Source: Clostridium sp.
Lineage (GTDB): Bacteria > Bacteroidota > Bacteroidia > Bacteroidales > Bacteroidaceae
Direction: 5' to 3'
DNA length: 35,959 nucleotides
NCBI GenBank assembly: GCA_023663705.1
Contig: JAMPGY010000024.1
Location: 1-35,959 of the forward strand
In this document: piece after piece, positions 24,706-32,368 of the stretch
Layout: each line of letters begins with the position of its first letter
Position numbering within the stretch: position 1 is the stretch's first letter
Notes under the pieces: generated by a model
The model's database searches: none
The model's input: only the letters and a program-made list of their open reading frames with translations
What the model was told of the DNA's origin: nothing
Position numbers and translations under genes: made by a program

Positions 24706-24936
24706 ATGGCAGGTGCAGCAACATTATCTTCACAGCAACTGATAGTTACGGTTGAAGATGCTTCAGTAATAAACGACCTTAAACGCGCTATTAAAATGAT
24801 GCGCGGTGTAAGCAAAATTACTGTAAAGAAGCCAAAGAAAACCGAATTGGAACTTGCCCGCGAAGATGCAAGATCCGGACGAGTGACGAGATGGAACAGT
24901 GTGGATGAGATGTTTAAGGAAATACTTGGAGAATGA
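24706..24936 (+). CDS. Antitoxin of a type II toxin-antitoxin pair (RelB/DinJ-like)
   Basis: A 76-aa acidic/basic mixed protein. The N-terminal half (LIVTVEDASVINDLKRAIKMM) could form the DNA-binding/dimer region. The C-terminal half (KPKKTELELAREDARSGRV then WNSVDEMFKEILGE) is the toxin-wrapping tail typical of Bacteroidales partners of YafQ-type toxins. It overlaps the toxin gene by 4 bp (ATGA), which couples translation. A consensus promoter lies just upstream, and such antitoxins usually repress their own promoter. Confidence 0.85.
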   Translation: MAGAATLSSQQLIVTVEDASVINDLKRAIKMMRGVSKITVKKPKKTELELAREDARSGRVTRWNSVDEMFKEILGE

Positions 24937-25223
24937 AATATCAAGTATTGACAACAAAGCGATTTGACAAGGCTTTAAAACGTTGTGCAATGCGTGGCTA
25001 TCCGATAGAGAAATTGCGCACTGCAATAAAGGTTCTATCGGATAACGGTTCTCTTCCACCGGAATATCGTCCGCATCTGCTGCATGGTAATCATGCCGGG
25101 GAGTGGGAGGCGCATATATCTCCCGACTGGCTGTTGACGTGGGAGCAGAACGACAATGAACTGACGCTGCTCATGTTGTCTACCGGCACACATTCCGACT
25201 TGTTCGGGAAGACACGAAGATAA
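24933..25223 (+). CDS. YafQ-like mRNA interferase toxin
   Basis: A 96-aa member of the RelE/YafQ superfamily, expected to cleave mRNA on the ribosome. The sequence TTKRFDKALKRCAMRG starts the fold. RPHLLHGNHAGEWEAHISPDW carries the conserved histidines and the Asp, and the end has GTHSDLFGK with the last catalytic His. These residues match the His/His/Asp/His set of YafQ. The length is normal. It is encoded directly behind its antitoxin, in a plasticity zone at the end of the capsule genes, and may help retain the cassette. Confidence 0.9.
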   Translation: MKYQVLTTKRFDKALKRCAMRGYPIEKLRTAIKVLSDNGSLPPEYRPHLLHGNHAGEWEAHISPDWLLTWEQNDNELTLLMLSTGTHSDLFGKTRR

Positions 25224-25499
25224 TCTCTGTTAATGACAAAATAGGATATAAATATACTCTGTTTTGTGTCACACTCATAATGCTTTTATAAAGTTCCCGA
25301 TTTAGAAACATACCGAATCGGTACGTCTTTTCCTTATCTATTCCGGGAGTTTTATTTCGCCAATATTCTCCATGGACTAGAACACGTTTTTTTGAAACGT
25401 GAGTCTTCCAAAAGACACGTCGTCTTGCCCTGAGATAAAGAGTCGCCCCCGCGGTCTCCGCTCCGGCGGGGGAGGAGGGGAGACTGCGGGGGGCGTGGC
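25224..25499. other. Gene-free 276-bp gap between the toxin and the amidase
   Basis: No gene is visible here. It contains a 13-bp near-palindrome around ACCGAATCGGT (about 25310-25325) and a GC-rich hairpin near 25446-25472 that is listed separately. The element TTTGAAACGTGA near 25390 also occurs near 22777; its meaning is unknown. Confidence 0.5.
25446..25472 (-). terminator. Possible GC-rich terminator hairpin after the amidase gene
   Basis: CCCCCG (25446-25451) pairs with CGGGGG (25467-25472). It lies about 30 bp downstream of the amidase stop on the minus strand. There is no strong T-run after it, so the call is weak. Confidence 0.3.
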
Positions 25500-26015
25500 T
25501 CAGAGGCTGCCAAACTCGGCCCGGGCGTCTAGGCAGGGACAGGCTTTGGGCGTGGCGCCGGGCATATCGCGGTGGCCGCACACCACGGCATGGGGGAACA
25601 GGCGGTGAAGGTGGGCGAAGAGGCGGCGCAACGAGGCGGTCTGCTCTGCCGTGCGCGTGTCGGCCGGACGGCCCGAAGCGTCCAGACCGCCCTCGTAGCA
25701 GAGGCCGATGCTGCAACGGTTGTAGGGGCGGCAGTGGGCACCCACTTCCAGCAGGCGGCGGTGCTGCGTCACGGTGCCGTCGCGGCGCACGTAGAAGTGA
25801 TAGCCCACGGTGCGGAAGCCGCGAGCCTTGTGGTCGCGCAGGAGCCGTTCCACGGGGTAGTCGCGGTCGGCCCGCGTGGCGGTGCAGTGGAGGATGAGGT
25901 AGCGCACGCTGTCGGCCGAGGGCATCATCGGACCGCTCTCCACCCCCGTGAGGAGGTGGCGCTCGTCGGGCACATTGTCTCCGCCGACGGTCAGGGGGAA
26001 GGAATCGATTGTCAT
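25500..26015 (-). CDS. N-acetylmuramoyl-L-alanine amidase (amidase_2/PGRP fold)
   Basis: A 171-aa peptidoglycan amidase resembling phage T7 lysozyme. The predicted zinc ligands are H43 (LILHCTATR), H148 (CGHRDMPG) and C161 (KACPCLD), with Y72 and K157 in the places of the catalytic Tyr and Lys. Such small amidases recur beside HU-like, DUF4248 and VirE genes next to Bacteroides CPS loci. The start at 26015 overlaps the stop of the upstream smalltalk gene by 4 bp (ATGA), favouring coupled translation. The core begins at residue 38, so a shorter start at residues 30-31 is also possible. No signal peptide is seen, so how it reaches the cell wall is unclear. Confidence 0.9.
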   Translation of the reverse strand: MTIDSFPLTVGGDNVPDERHLLTGVESGPMMPSADSVRYLILHCTATRADRDYPVERLLRDHKARGFRTVGYHFYVRRDGTVTQHRRLLEVGAHCRPYNRCSIGLCYEGGLDASGRPADTRTAEQTASLRRLFAHLHRLFPHAVVCGHRDMPGATPKACPCLDARAEFGSL

Positions 26016-26128
26016 AAATTATGAATTAGGTTGCAGCTGCTCACTCCCAGCGCGGTGAGCGCGGCAATGGCGGCCTGTATGATGGCGTTGAGGACGGACA
26101 TCCAGTTGATTCGTTTCTCGTTGTTCAT
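26012..26128 (-). CDS. Smalltalk micro-protein
   Basis: A 38-aa peptide, MNNEKRINWMSVLNAIIQ then AAIAALTALGVSSCN and a short tail. It matches the Bacteroidales 'smalltalk' pattern: a basic start, one hydrophobic helix, and an LTALG-x-x-SC end. The function of the family is unknown. Its stop overlaps the amidase ATG, so the two are probably co-translated; the hydrophobic helix could serve the amidase, for example as a holin-like or membrane partner, but that is speculation. Confidence 0.8.
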   Translation of the reverse strand: MNNEKRINWMSVLNAIIQAAIAALTALGVSSCNLIHNL

Positions 26129-26217
26129 GATCTTGGTTTTTTAGGGGGTGAATGAAAAAACAGGTGTGTGTGCGTCCCCTGCCGCACCATAGGACGGCGG
26201 GGCGCACACGGGAGGGA

Positions 26218-26667
26218 TTACGGCTGGGTGGTGTCGGCCGCGTCGGTGCTGTTCTGGGCATCGTATTTCACGAGCGTTATCTTGTCCGGGATGAGGGAGT
26301 AGATGCGGCTCTTGTTGACGATGCTGTAGGACGGGTGGAACGCGGGGATGAGGCTGATCACCTGTGCGGCGGTGGCGTCTTTCTCCTCCTTCACGCCGGT
26401 CTTGGTGCGGAAGCGCAGGGTGAGGGTGCCGAATCCGAGCAGTTCGATGGAATAGCCCTTCTTGAGGTTTTCCACCACGTAGTAGGCGTAGCGGTCGAGC
26501 ACGTTTTTCACGTCGCCGGGGCTGGCGGTGCTCTCGGCGGCGATCTGGCGCGCCACGTCGTCGCTCGAGAGCACACCGTAGCTGACGGGGCTGACGTTGT
26601 AGATGATTTCGCCCTTGCGGGGGCCGACTCTCAGTTCGTGACGTTTCACTTTGTAGGCTTTTGGCAT
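26218..26667 (-). CDS. HU-like DNA-binding protein
   Basis: A 149-aa protein of the extended HU-family (HU-HIG type) common in Bacteroides. The core (residues about 30-110) has the pattern ARQIAAESTASPGDVKNVLD, then GYSIELLGFGTLTLRFRT, as in HU/IHF dimers. The last 20 residues are a polar tail. The start at 26667 (MPKAYKVKRHELRVG) is preferred because an earlier in-frame ATG would overlap the predicted promoter. Genes like this are typical of the block beside CPS loci; the role is probably nucleoid- or element-linked DNA binding. Confidence 0.87.
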   Translation of the reverse strand: MPKAYKVKRHELRVGPRKGEIIYNVSPVSYGVLSSDDVARQIAAESTASPGDVKNVLDRYAYYVVENLKKGYSIELLGFGTLTLRFRTKTGVKEEKDATAAQVISLIPAFHPSYSIVNKSRIYSLIPDKITLVKYDAQNSTDAADTTQP

Positions 26668-26733
26668 AACGGTAATGTGTTTAGTTGGGTTGATGAATTT
26701 GTTTGATTTGTTCGCTGTCTCATGAGAACAATG

Positions 26734-26741
26734 CAAAGATA
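26734..26741 (-). promoter_or_regulatory. Predicted -7 box TATCTTTG for the HU-like gene
   Basis: On the minus strand these bases read TATCTTTG, a perfect -7 box, 67 bp upstream of the HU-like start. No clear -33 TTTG is visible. Confidence 0.5.
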
Positions 26742-26919
26742 CGGAACCCGCCGTTCGGCCTACGTGCATTAGCGCGCTTTAGCGTGCTTTGCGGTGTGGG
26801 GATCTGACAAATTTGTTTTGTTGCCGGTGGGAAGGCCGCATGCGCGTGATCCGGCTCGTCCGGCCACCTCCGCCATGTGGGCCGGACACATGCGGCGGAG
26901 GCGGAGTGGCAGACATGAC

Positions 26920-27034
26920 GGAGGAGCCTCGGCAGACGTATTGAAGGAGCTTCGGTACATGTAATGAAGGAGCTTCGGTACATGTAATGAAGGTGCTTCG
27001 GTAAATGTACTGAAGGTGCTCCGGCAGACGTGCC
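26920..27034. repeat. Five 23-bp tandem repeats (iteron-like)
   Basis: Five contiguous units of 23 bp starting at 26920, 26943, 26966, 26989 and 27012. Units two and three are identical; the shared core is GAAGG(A/T)GCTTCGGTA. Units one and five diverge at their right ends in the same way (CGGCAGACGT). The unit length is not a multiple of three, so this is not a coding repeat, although it keeps several spurious frames open. It lies between the HU-like and DUF4248 genes, near the VirE primase. Confidence 0.85.
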
Positions 27035-27094
27035 GGACGTCCTTCGCCGCGTCTGCGGGGAGAGGGCTGCGCCTGCGGGCACGAAGGGCGGAGG

Positions 27095-27310
27095 CTATGG
27101 GTCGCCCAGGTATTCGAAGATGAGGTGCACCTCGCGGATGGTGAGGTTGCGGCGGCGGTCGAACTCGCGGCCGTCGCGCGTAAGTTGCTCGTGCAGAGGG
27201 CGGCACCGGTGGATCCATTCCGTGAGTCGGCGTACGGCCTGGCGTGCCGGACTTTTCGGGAAATACATGAGCGCAAGGGTGCGTCGGGTGTAGAAATCGG
27301 GAGTTTTCAT
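27095..27310 (-). CDS. DUF4248 protein
   Basis: A 71-aa protein with the DUF4248 pattern: an aromatic start (FYTRRTLALMYFP), ARQAVRRLTEWIHRC in the middle, and IREVHLIFEYLGDP at the end. The family is small, Bacteroidetes-specific and of unknown function; the sequence looks like a short helix-turn-helix-type helical domain. It is regularly encoded between VirE-primase and HU-like genes next to CPS loci, as here. Confidence 0.82.
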   Translation of the reverse strand: MKTPDFYTRRTLALMYFPKSPARQAVRRLTEWIHRCRPLHEQLTRDGREFDRRRNLTIREVHLIFEYLGDP

Positions 27311-27421
27311 GAATGTTCGTTGATTTTGCCGGAAAAACGCATGTCATAGTAAGTTGCTGACAATCAATTTGTATTGTATGTAGTATGACAGATGCAATGC
27401 CCGTTTGGTAAACATTTTAAA

Positions 27422-27478
27422 GTGAAAAAAGTAATTGGGCACCCCTTTTAAGGGTGGCGGACTTACTTTTTTTTTCGC
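27422..27478 (-). terminator. Strong hairpin terminator after the VirE primase gene
   Basis: AAAAAAGTAA (27425-27434) pairs with TTACTTTTTT (27463-27472), and an inner CACCC/GGGTG pair closes the stem. Read on the minus strand, the hairpin ends in TTACTTTTTTCAC. It lies about 65 bp beyond the primase stop. It is nearly symmetric and could work in both directions. Confidence 0.7.
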
Positions 27479-27543
27479 GAAAGTTATAAAAGATTGTGTC
27501 ATTAGGTGTCATATCTGTCAGACAATGCTTGTAATTTTGCAGT

Positions 27544-29751
27544 TCAGAAAGGCAGTTCGGGGTTCTCGTCGGCGGTGTGTCCGGCGGGATTGTCCTCCGG
27601 CAGCCGGGGCAGCGTGTGGGCGATCTCGTCCGCCGTTCTTTCCATTACGGCCCAAAATCTGCCGTAGGACGTTCTCTCCTGCCGGAATCCGAGTTCTTTC
27701 ATCGCCCGCCCCACTTGCACGGGGTTGAGCCTGATCTGTCCGCCGAAGCGGGCCACGATCTGCGAGGAGGTGATGTAGTGGGGGCGTTCCAGTTTGTTGG
27801 GGCGGCGGAAGTAGGCCAGGATCATCTCGCGGGCGGAGTTGGGCGCCTCGAACGTGCGGTTGCGGCGGTTGAGGACGATGATCTCCGCGTCGCTGAACCA
27901 GTAGCGGAACTTGCCCTGCAGCAGGGCGTAGGCCTGGGCGTAGATGGCGTCGTGGGGGATGGGCGTGGTCCACGGATTGTCTATCGATTCGACCTCGAAG
28001 GGCAGCCAGCGGCGGTTGCCGGTGTCGTCGGTGAGAAACTGCAGGTTGTTGCCCGTGGCGCACAGCGAGGCCACGTGGGGGCGCCTCACCTTGTTGCGCC
28101 CGTAGGCCGGCCGCTCCTTCACGTAGAGCGTGGTGGTCATGGCCTTGAGCTGGTTGAGCTCGCTGCGCTGCATGGAGTCGATCTCCTCGAAGTTGACAAT
28201 CAGGTTCTCGGTCAGCGTGAAAAGGTCGTCTTTGCTGAACCGTTGCGAGTTGGTCTTCGTGGTGTAGTAGCAGCGCAGCTGCGGGGGCAGCAGGTTCTCC
28301 ATGAACGAGCTTTTGAACGAGCCCTGCGGGCCGAGCAGGACGAGGATGACGTGGTTCACCACGTTGTCGTTGAGCGCCGAGGCCAGCATGCCCACGAGCC
28401 AGCGCCGGGCGTAGAAGTCGAACTCGGCGGGCGGGGTGTCGCGGCAGTGCACCATGGCGAAGAGGCGGCCGATGTGGTCTGTCGTGCCGTCCCATGCCGG
28501 CAGGTGATCCAGATAGTGGCGCAGGGGGTGGAAGTCGGGCGTGAAGTCGCTCTGGATGAGCGTGCGCATGGCGTTGAGGTCGGCGTTGAGTCCGGCGCGC
28601 TGCATGGAGCACCAGAGCGAGTTCTCCAGGGTGTCGTCGAGCGGCTGCCAGTCCTTCCGTCCCGCTCCGGCGGACGGTTGCCCGCCGCTGCCGTCGGTGT
28701 CGGCGGGGAGGAGCCGCACCTCGGTCTGGCTCGTGAGCATGTTGCGCCGCAGCATGCCCCACGAGGCGATGAACCGCTCCATCTGCTCCACGGTGGTGCG
28801 CGGCGTGCGTGCGGCCGTCTCCTGTGTCCGCTTCCGGTAGCGGCTCAGGTGGCAGGTGGCGTGTTCGGCGGTCAGTGCGTAGCAGCTCCTCACGGTGGCC
28901 TCCACGCTGTGTTCGGCCGCCTCGTAGTCGGCAAAGGCGGTGAGCGCCCATTCCAGGGCGTCGGTACGGCTCACACCGAAGCGGTTCATCCAGTAGAGGC
29001 AGCGGCACACGTAGGCGTTGTGGCTGCCGGCCACGTAGCGGATGCCTTCGTCCTCCACCAGCCGGCGCACCACGGGCGCGGCGCTTTTCGTGCTCACGGG
29101 CCGTCCCGTCCTCTTCTCCTGCCCGGGCCGGGGCGCCGTGTAGGCGAGCGGTGTGGCGTCGGGGCGGTAGAGCGCGTCGGGGTCGTGGCAGATGACGGAC
29201 ATGCGCGTGGCGTTCTTGCATTGCGTGTCGATGCGCACGCCCGTCAGTCGCGCGTAGTAGTCGTTGACGGCCTGCCATGCGGCGGCGAAGGTGTCGCGGG
29301 CGGGCAGCGGCTCCACGCGGGCCACCACCCGTATGCCGCGTCCCGACAGGGTGGTGTGGGCCAGCAGGGTGTGCGCGTCGGTGCGGACGGCGTGGAGCGC
29401 GGTGGCGAACTGTTCGTCGGTGAGGCCGTCGATGTCCACCATCACCAGGCCCGTGTAGGCCGTCACGTGGGCCGCTGTGCGTCCGCCCTGCAGCCGTGTG
29501 GCGCACACGAAGGCGGGCTGGGCGGCCTTGAGCGCGTGCTTGCGCTGCTTCAGCCGGTCGGCCGTCTCCTTGGGGGTGGCGGGGTCGGTGATGGCGGCGT
29601 CCAGCCGGGCGCAGGTGTCGCGGTAGATACGGGTGGATTCGACGTGGGCCGTGCCACGTATTTCGTCCACGATGTGTTGCCAGTCGGTTTCGGCGGGCAG
29701 GGTGTCGCGCAGCGAGTTGAAACGCTCCACCGGGGTGGTCTCTTTTTCCAT
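27544..29751 (-). CDS. VirE-type primase/helicase (BT4734-like)
   Basis: A 735-aa protein. The N-terminal region (about residues 20-230) is the BT4734-like/VirE N-terminal, primase-like domain with VMVDIDGL and SGRGIRVVARVEPL. The C-terminal half is the VirE helicase-like domain with a Walker A motif, GPQGSFKSS (residues 474-482), an acidic Walker B-like VNFEEID, and the conserved NNLQFLTDDTGNRRWLPFEV. These are typical of phage and integrative-element replication proteins, and also found fixed beside Bacteroides CPS loci. The start at 29751 (MEKETTPVERF) is preferred; an in-frame extension upstream to 29943 lacks family similarity. Confidence 0.9.
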   Translation of the reverse strand: MEKETTPVERFNSLRDTLPAETDWQHIVDEIRGTAHVESTRIYRDTCARLDAAITDPATPKETADRLKQRKHALKAAQPAFVCATRLQGGRTAAHVTAYTGLVMVDIDGLTDEQFATALHAVRTDAHTLLAHTTLSGRGIRVVARVEPLPARDTFAAAWQAVNDYYARLTGVRIDTQCKNATRMSVICHDPDALYRPDATPLAYTAPRPGQEKRTGRPVSTKSAAPVVRRLVEDEGIRYVAGSHNAYVCRCLYWMNRFGVSRTDALEWALTAFADYEAAEHSVEATVRSCYALTAEHATCHLSRYRKRTQETAARTPRTTVEQMERFIASWGMLRRNMLTSQTEVRLLPADTDGSGGQPSAGAGRKDWQPLDDTLENSLWCSMQRAGLNADLNAMRTLIQSDFTPDFHPLRHYLDHLPAWDGTTDHIGRLFAMVHCRDTPPAEFDFYARRWLVGMLASALNDNVVNHVILVLLGPQGSFKSSFMENLLPPQLRCYYTTKTNSQRFSKDDLFTLTENLIVNFEEIDSMQRSELNQLKAMTTTLYVKERPAYGRNKVRRPHVASLCATGNNLQFLTDDTGNRRWLPFEVESIDNPWTTPIPHDAIYAQAYALLQGKFRYWFSDAEIIVLNRRNRTFEAPNSAREMILAYFRRPNKLERPHYITSSQIVARFGGQIRLNPVQVGRAMKELGFRQERTSYGRFWAVMERTADEIAHTLPRLPEDNPAGHTADENPELPF

Positions 29752-29978
29752 ACGGGGAAAGTTTGATTTTTTGGGAATGATAACGTCGGATTTCCGAAGC
29801 CCTTCATCCGGGTGCAAGGCGGTGTATTGAAGCCTGTTCGCCTTGCCCCTGACGTGGGTCTGAATCCTACGTAAAAATACAAAATATTTCCGGATTACAG
29901 AAACGGACGTGAAGGAAATGTGCACGCTCCATGGAGGGTGCACAATGTTAAATGTGTTATTTAATATTTAGAAAAATT

Positions 29979-30131
29979 ATGAAAATATATCATGAGAAAA
30001 TTGCCGGAGTGATGGAAGCCGCCGTGCGCGAGGCCCATCGCCGCAACGAGGGTCTGCGGGTGTGGGACATGGCCTGCGAGGCCGGTTTGTGCAGTCGTTC
30101 GGGCTATCAGAAAGTTAAAAGGGGCTCGTGA
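29979..30131 (+). CDS. Small basic protein, 5' part of a possibly split gene
   Basis: A 50-aa protein: MKIYHEKIAGVMEAAVREAH, then GLRVWDMACEAGLCSRSGYQ and KVKRGS. It looks helix-turn-helix-like. It ends in GTGA, and the frame one base back continues at once with another 41 codons (30128-30253) that look like the rest of the same small protein. It is divergent from the VirE primase gene. The family is not known to me. Confidence 0.55.
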   Translation: MKIYHEKIAGVMEAAVREAHRRNEGLRVWDMACEAGLCSRSGYQKVKRGS

Positions 30132-30253
30132 AGTCACTCCGTCCCTATCTGTGTCTGCTCGGCGTGTGCTGCCGCCACCTGCCCGCCGACCGTCAGCGGT
30201 TTCATCAGGCGGAATTCACGCGGGCGATGATGGCCGAGGAGGGCGTGGAGTGA
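30128..30253 (+). CDS. Small protein, 3' part of a possibly split gene
   Basis: A 41-aa frame that starts with GTG inside the stop of the previous gene: KSLRPYLCLLGVCCRHLP, then HQAEFTRAMMAEEGVE. The pair reads like one protein of about 90 residues broken by a frameshift. Alternatively it is two coupled genes. I cannot decide from one sequence. Confidence 0.45.
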   Translation: MKSLRPYLCLLGVCCRHLPADRQRFHQAEFTRAMMAEEGVE

Positions 30254-30306
30254 TTCCTGTTCAAGACGTCCGTTACAGTTAAAAAAGACTAATAACTCTC
30301 TCCGGC

Positions 30307-30339
30307 TTCGATTCAACCGACTGATTCGTCGTATATTTG
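30307..30339 (+). promoter_or_regulatory. Predicted promoter of the ATPase/nuclease-like operon
   Basis: TTCG (one mismatch to TTTG), 21 bases, then TATATTTG (30332-30339), a perfect -7 box. Because the -7 box ends just before the ATG at 30341, the transcript should start after that ATG. This favours the ATG at 30365 as the true start. Confidence 0.6.
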
Positions 30340-30364
30340 AATGAATTATACTTTGAAATTAGCC

Positions 30365-31645
30365 ATGCAAGATATAAGACTGGTCATCAATGAATACGGC
30401 CCCATCAGGAATGCGGAACTGCAATTCGCTCCAATGATGGTGTTTACGGGTAATTCCAATCTGGGCAAGAGCTATGTGAACTATCTGTGGTATTACTTCA
30501 TGTCGGCTTTTACCCCAATGATTCTGACGGAGTTTGTGAACTCAAAGTTTGTGTTCGGCAACGAGGTGGAGGAGTTTACCCTCCGCACGGATGATTTCAG
30601 GCTGTGGATTAATGCACATGCGGAGTCATTCCTGCGTAAACTGCTGAATGATGATGCGCTTGTGTGTAATGTGAATTTCATATTCCGGCTCGGGAAGGAG
30701 AGCCTGAAAATCCGTCTGGAGCGAACCGTCCAGCAGGCCGAGGGGGAGGAAAACAGTTATGTGATGTATCGGGTGAACGTCGACGGGGACTACACGGCGG
30801 CATATCCCGAGTTTTTCGATCCGGACGGCTCTGTGGTATTTGCCTTGGGGGCTTACCTGCAGCGTGCGCTCTTCGGCCGGACGCTGAAGACGGTGATATT
30901 GCCTCCGGCGCGGGGCGCGCTGGTGGGCGAGAACTTCACGGTGAAGGACAAGGTGTCGCGCTCTTCCGGTCTGTATGCCAACTTCCTGCAGGACTATGAT
31001 TACGCCCTGCGCAGTCTGTGGGGCAAGAGCCGCGACGAGCAGTTTTTCAATGCAAGGATAAAGAAACTCATGGGCGGAGAGCTGGACACCAGGGAGGGAG
31101 TGCAGTATTTGCAGCTCCCCACGGGGCGGACGCTTCCGCTCAGTGCGGCGGCTTCGTCCATCCGCGAGCTGGGGCCACTGATGTTCTATCTGAAAAACCA
31201 TTACGGAACGAACGTCTCATTCTGTCTGGAAGAACCCGAGGCGCATCTCCATCCGCGGATGCAGGTGGATGTGGCCGATATGCTGGCCATTTGCCTCAAC
31301 CGGGGATACATGTTCCAGCTGACCACCCATAGCGATTACATGATGCAGCGGTTCAATCAGTTGATAAAGCTCGGCATGCTGAGGCAGGCGGATGGTGACC
31401 GCCTGGAGGCATACATGCGTGAAAATGCGCTCAACAAGGATACGTATCTGGACAAGGAACAGATAAAGGGTTACTACTTCCATTCGGACGAGGACGGAGA
31501 GGTGGTCGTCACCGGGTTGGAGATTACGGATGAAGGTTTGCCCATGGCTTCTTTTTTTGACATCGTGGCAGATCTGTCGAACCGGGAAAATGATATTGAT
31601 GCCCTGCTGGGTGCCGTCGCAAAAACGGGAGGAGAATCATGCTGA
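30365..31645 (+). CDS. ABC/SMC-type ATPase (AAA_15/OLD-like)
   Basis: A 426-aa soluble ATPase. VINEYGPIRNAELQF is the usual start of the AAA_15/AAA_21 and OLD-like families. Walker A is GNSNLGKS (residues 29-36). The signature and Walker B region reads LEEPEAHLHP (about residues 288-297), followed by QLTTHSDYMMQRF with the switch His. The middle (residues 70-230) is an inserted helical region. The start at 30365 is chosen because of the promoter position. It overlaps the next gene by 7 bp. ATPases of this type act in OLD, Gabija, PARIS and Septu defence systems with a nuclease partner, which makes this a candidate defence gene. The capsule role is unsupported. Confidence 0.85.
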   Translation: MQDIRLVINEYGPIRNAELQFAPMMVFTGNSNLGKSYVNYLWYYFMSAFTPMILTEFVNSKFVFGNEVEEFTLRTDDFRLWINAHAESFLRKLLNDDALVCNVNFIFRLGKESLKIRLERTVQQAEGEENSYVMYRVNVDGDYTAAYPEFFDPDGSVVFALGAYLQRALFGRTLKTVILPPARGALVGENFTVKDKVSRSSGLYANFLQDYDYALRSLWGKSRDEQFFNARIKKLMGGELDTREGVQYLQLPTGRTLPLSAAASSIRELGPLMFYLKNHYGTNVSFCLEEPEAHLHPRMQVDVADMLAICLNRGYMFQLTTHSDYMMQRFNQLIKLGMLRQADGDRLEAYMRENALNKDTYLDKEQIKGYYFHSDEDGEVVVTGLEITDEGLPMASFFDIVADLSNRENDIDALLGAVAKTGGESC

Positions 31646-32346
31646 GCGCTGCCGATCTGACGGAGCTGTATGACTGCAGCCAGATAGAGGAGGGGCATGG
31701 AAGCATAACGCTGACAGAGCATCAGCGGGACAACAAGGAAGCGCTGGAGACAGTGACGCTTTCGATGGCGGGTGACGTCGTAAAGATCGGTCCCTCGTTT
31801 TTTGACAAACAGAAAGACGTGTACCGCAAACATACGGAGCTGAGGAATTACAGGAAAATTTGTGATGGAGCTCTTTTATACCGCAACGGTGAAAAAGAAA
31901 ACTATCTGATCGTGGTGGAGATGAAGTCGGGCTTCAACGATGTGAAGAAGGCTTGTGCACAGATTTCATCCTCCTACGTGAAGCTGAAAACGCATCTGCT
32001 GAATTTTGTAGCGTATGACGCTGCCGCTTACAGGGAATTGGGGCTGGTGTTCAGTTATCCGCCCCATCCGGAGGATTACAACGACGCGGCCAACAACGGC
32101 ATGGTGATGGAGTATAAGCGGTATATGGTGAAGCAGAAACCGGCCGATCCGATGGAGGACTACCTGAACGGATGCAAGCGCGAACTGGAGCGCCGGGGCA
32201 AGACGCGTCTGGATGCCTCGCGGATGGGTGCGGATGGTCTGCCGCTTCGGGACGAATGCCTGTATGACTCGTTGCCTGTGCTTCATCAGCCGGTGGAGGG
32301 CAGGAGCGTGTCGCTGGATCTGGATGACATCTTGAGTCGTTTGTAG
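31639..32346 (+). CDS. PD-(D/E)xK-nuclease-like partner protein
   Basis: A 235-aa protein I cannot place in a named family. In its middle, E67-x8-D76 (CDGALLY), then a strand ending VVEMKSG with E94 and K96, then Q108 in KKACAQISSS, resemble the core of a PD-(D/E)xK nuclease fold. This is inference from the motif. It starts 7 bp inside the end of the ATPase gene, so the two are translationally coupled and probably form one system. The C-terminal part (residues 150-235) is polar and has no motif that I recognise. It ends 22 bp before the wecG-like gene, which may share the transcript. Confidence 0.65.
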   Translation: MLSAADLTELYDCSQIEEGHGSITLTEHQRDNKEALETVTLSMAGDVVKIGPSFFDKQKDVYRKHTELRNYRKICDGALLYRNGEKENYLIVVEMKSGFNDVKKACAQISSSYVKLKTHLLNFVAYDAAAYRELGLVFSYPPHPEDYNDAANNGMVMEYKRYMVKQKPADPMEDYLNGCKRELERRGKTRLDASRMGADGLPLRDECLYDSLPVLHQPVEGRSVSLDLDDILSRL

Positions 32347-32368
32347 CTTGAAATTAGAATAGATAGAT

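Noticed and set aside
26769-27347. Open frames across the 23-bp repeats (SSFNTSAEAP-type translations)
   Set aside because: The unit length is not a multiple of three, and the frames are open only because the repeat lacks stops.
27518-29506. 662-codon open frame on the minus strand in the primase region
   Set aside because: It is a shifted frame of the primase gene with an R/H/P-rich translation.
27577-29766. 729-codon open frame on the plus strand
   Set aside because: It is antisense to the VirE primase in GC-rich DNA; the translation is low-complexity V/G/A/H-rich and shows no domain.
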